Part shown: positions 59,944 through 60,524 of the stretch, piece by piece | How the letters are laid out: every line of letters begins with the position of its first letter | Numbering within the stretch: position 1 is the first letter of the stretch | The notes under the pieces: generated by a model | The model's database searches: none | The model's input: only the letters and a program-made list of their open reading frames with translations | What the model was told of the DNA's origin: nothing | Translations under genes and position numbers: made by a program | Source of the DNA: CAYWNA01 sp964459305 | GTDB lineage: Bacteria; Planctomycetota; Planctomycetia; Pirellulales; Pirellulaceae | DNA length: 60,524 nucleotides | Assembly (NCBI GenBank): GCA_964459305.1 | Contig: CAYWNA010000056.1 | Coordinates: 1-60,524 of the forward strand | Reading direction: 5' to 3'

Positions 59944-60524
59944 ATGAACCAAGAATCGCAACACAATCGAGTACTTTTGGTCGAAGACGACGCTCCGCTC
60001 GCATCGATGGTGGCGGACTTTCTCTCACCGCATGGATTCGACGTCTCGATCGAAGGACGTGGTGATACGGCGGTTGACCGAATTGCGAAAGAGAATCCAG
60101 ATATCGTCATACTTGATGTAAACCTACCGGGACTGGATGGCTTTTCGGTATGCAAGGCTGTGCGATCAGGTTATCGCGGCGCGATCATCATGCTCACGGC
60201 GCGCGGCGAGGAGATAGATGAAGTTCTGGGGCTGGAGTCCGGCGCGGATGACTACATGGCAAAGCCAGTGCGGCCTCGAGCATTGTTGGCGCGGTTGCGG
60301 ACGCACCTGCGTCGCGCGACTCCGGCGGAACAGACAAGCGAACCGATTGTCGTTGGTTCGCTGCTGGTTGATGCCGGGCGAAGAAGCGTCGAGATCGACG
60401 GCGCGGCCGTGGACCTGACGACGGCGGAATTCGACTTGCTGAACCTCTTGGCCAAGCACGTCGGCCAACCGCTCAGCCGAAACGATATCTATCAGCACAT
60501 CCACGGAATGAAGTATGACGGGAT
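59944..60524 (+). CDS. OmpR/RstA-type response regulator, cut by the window end
   Basis: The frame runs off the window without a stop, after 193 residues. The receiver domain has VLLVEDDAPL (acidic pair at 15-16), VIILDVN-like strand with the phosphoacceptor Asp at residue 58 (IVILDVNLPGLDG), Thr at 85 (IMLTAR) and Lys at 107 (DDYMAKPV). A winged-helix DNA-binding domain starts at about residue 130 (VVGSLLVDAGRRSVEIDG, DLTTAEFDLLNLLAKHVG), with NDIYQHIHGMKYDG at the cut. The RstA-like end suggests a two-component system, and its kinase is probably encoded downstream. The ATG at 59944 is the first in frame and sits next to the conserved start. Confidence 0.93.
   Translation, partial: MNQESQHNRVLLVEDDAPLASMVADFLSPHGFDVSIEGRGDTAVDRIAKENPDIVILDVNLPGLDGFSVCKAVRSGYRGAIIMLTARGEEIDEVLGLESGADDYMAKPVRPRALLARLRTHLRRATPAEQTSEPIVVGSLLVDAGRRSVEIDGAAVDLTTAEFDLLNLLAKHVGQPLSRNDIYQHIHGMKYDG

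Noticed and set aside
1..60524. CRISPR arrays, tRNA or rRNA genes, transposase genes
   Set aside because: No regularly spaced direct repeats with unique spacers, no tRNA or rRNA signature and no transposase motif were found by reading both strands.

Overview
The window reads as a draft scaffold from a planctomycete, most likely near the Pirellulales. The evidence is the gene content: two LEPR-XLL surface proteins (LEDRRLLS, LESRTLLA), one of them giant with Calx-beta repeats; a Ser/Thr kinase fused to WD40 repeats with a DWG in place of DFG; a second kinase overlapping a sigma factor; a Tat-exported Gfo/Idh/MocA oxidoreductase; a PQQ-propeller protein with the DWPQFRGP start; CRTAC1-type FG-GAP/ASPIC-UnbV proteins; DUF11 and planctomycetal dockerin-like repeats. 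Two runs of exactly 100 N mark scaffold gaps of unknown true size, so frame changes across them mean nothing. No rRNA, tRNA, CRISPR array or insertion sequence with a transposase was found.

Layout. 1-5.6 kb: end of a TolC-like efflux protein, hemL, an oxidoreductase and a radical SAM enzyme. 5.7-10.4 kb: two small regulated operons, PadR plus a membrane protein, then a YtrA-type GntR regulator with an ABC ATPase and a frameshifted permease; each regulator is preceded by a palindromic operator candidate. 10.4-19.7 kb: an SGNH hydrolase, a beta-lactamase-fold serine hydrolase, a UvrD-family helicase, a DUF11 exported protein, a PP1-like metallophosphatase and a broken oxidoreductase gene. 20.0-30.4 kb: one giant surface protein gene, with two scaffold gaps and one frameshift. 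30.4-39.6 kb: a 1967-residue kinase-WD40 protein, an EEP-family hydrolase, a kinase and an ECF-like sigma factor. 39.8-47.5 kb: an EIIA-type PTS domain protein, then a minus-strand run (MoxR ATPase, FabI, a secreted protein, a PQQ-propeller protein) and a prenyltransferase-fold membrane protein. 47.6-59 kb: a two-armed cluster of CRTAC1 and TPR proteins and a LEPR-XLL/dockerin protein with four copies of a new-looking 37-residue repeat. 59.2-60.5 kb: a remnant of an amidotransferase-like gene and the start of an OmpR-type response regulator.

The most unusual points are: (1) a Cro/CI-type helix-turn-helix inserted between WD40 blades of the membrane kinase; (2) at least eight families of palindromic intergenic repeats, two of which occur twice, including a ~123-bp element with terminal inverted repeats placed at two convergent gene junctions; (3) the 37-residue ESGNLP repeat protein; (4) the paired CRTAC1/TPR cluster, one member of which joins a CxxCH haem motif to a beta-propeller and TPRs. 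All function calls are by recognition of motifs; no database search was possible.
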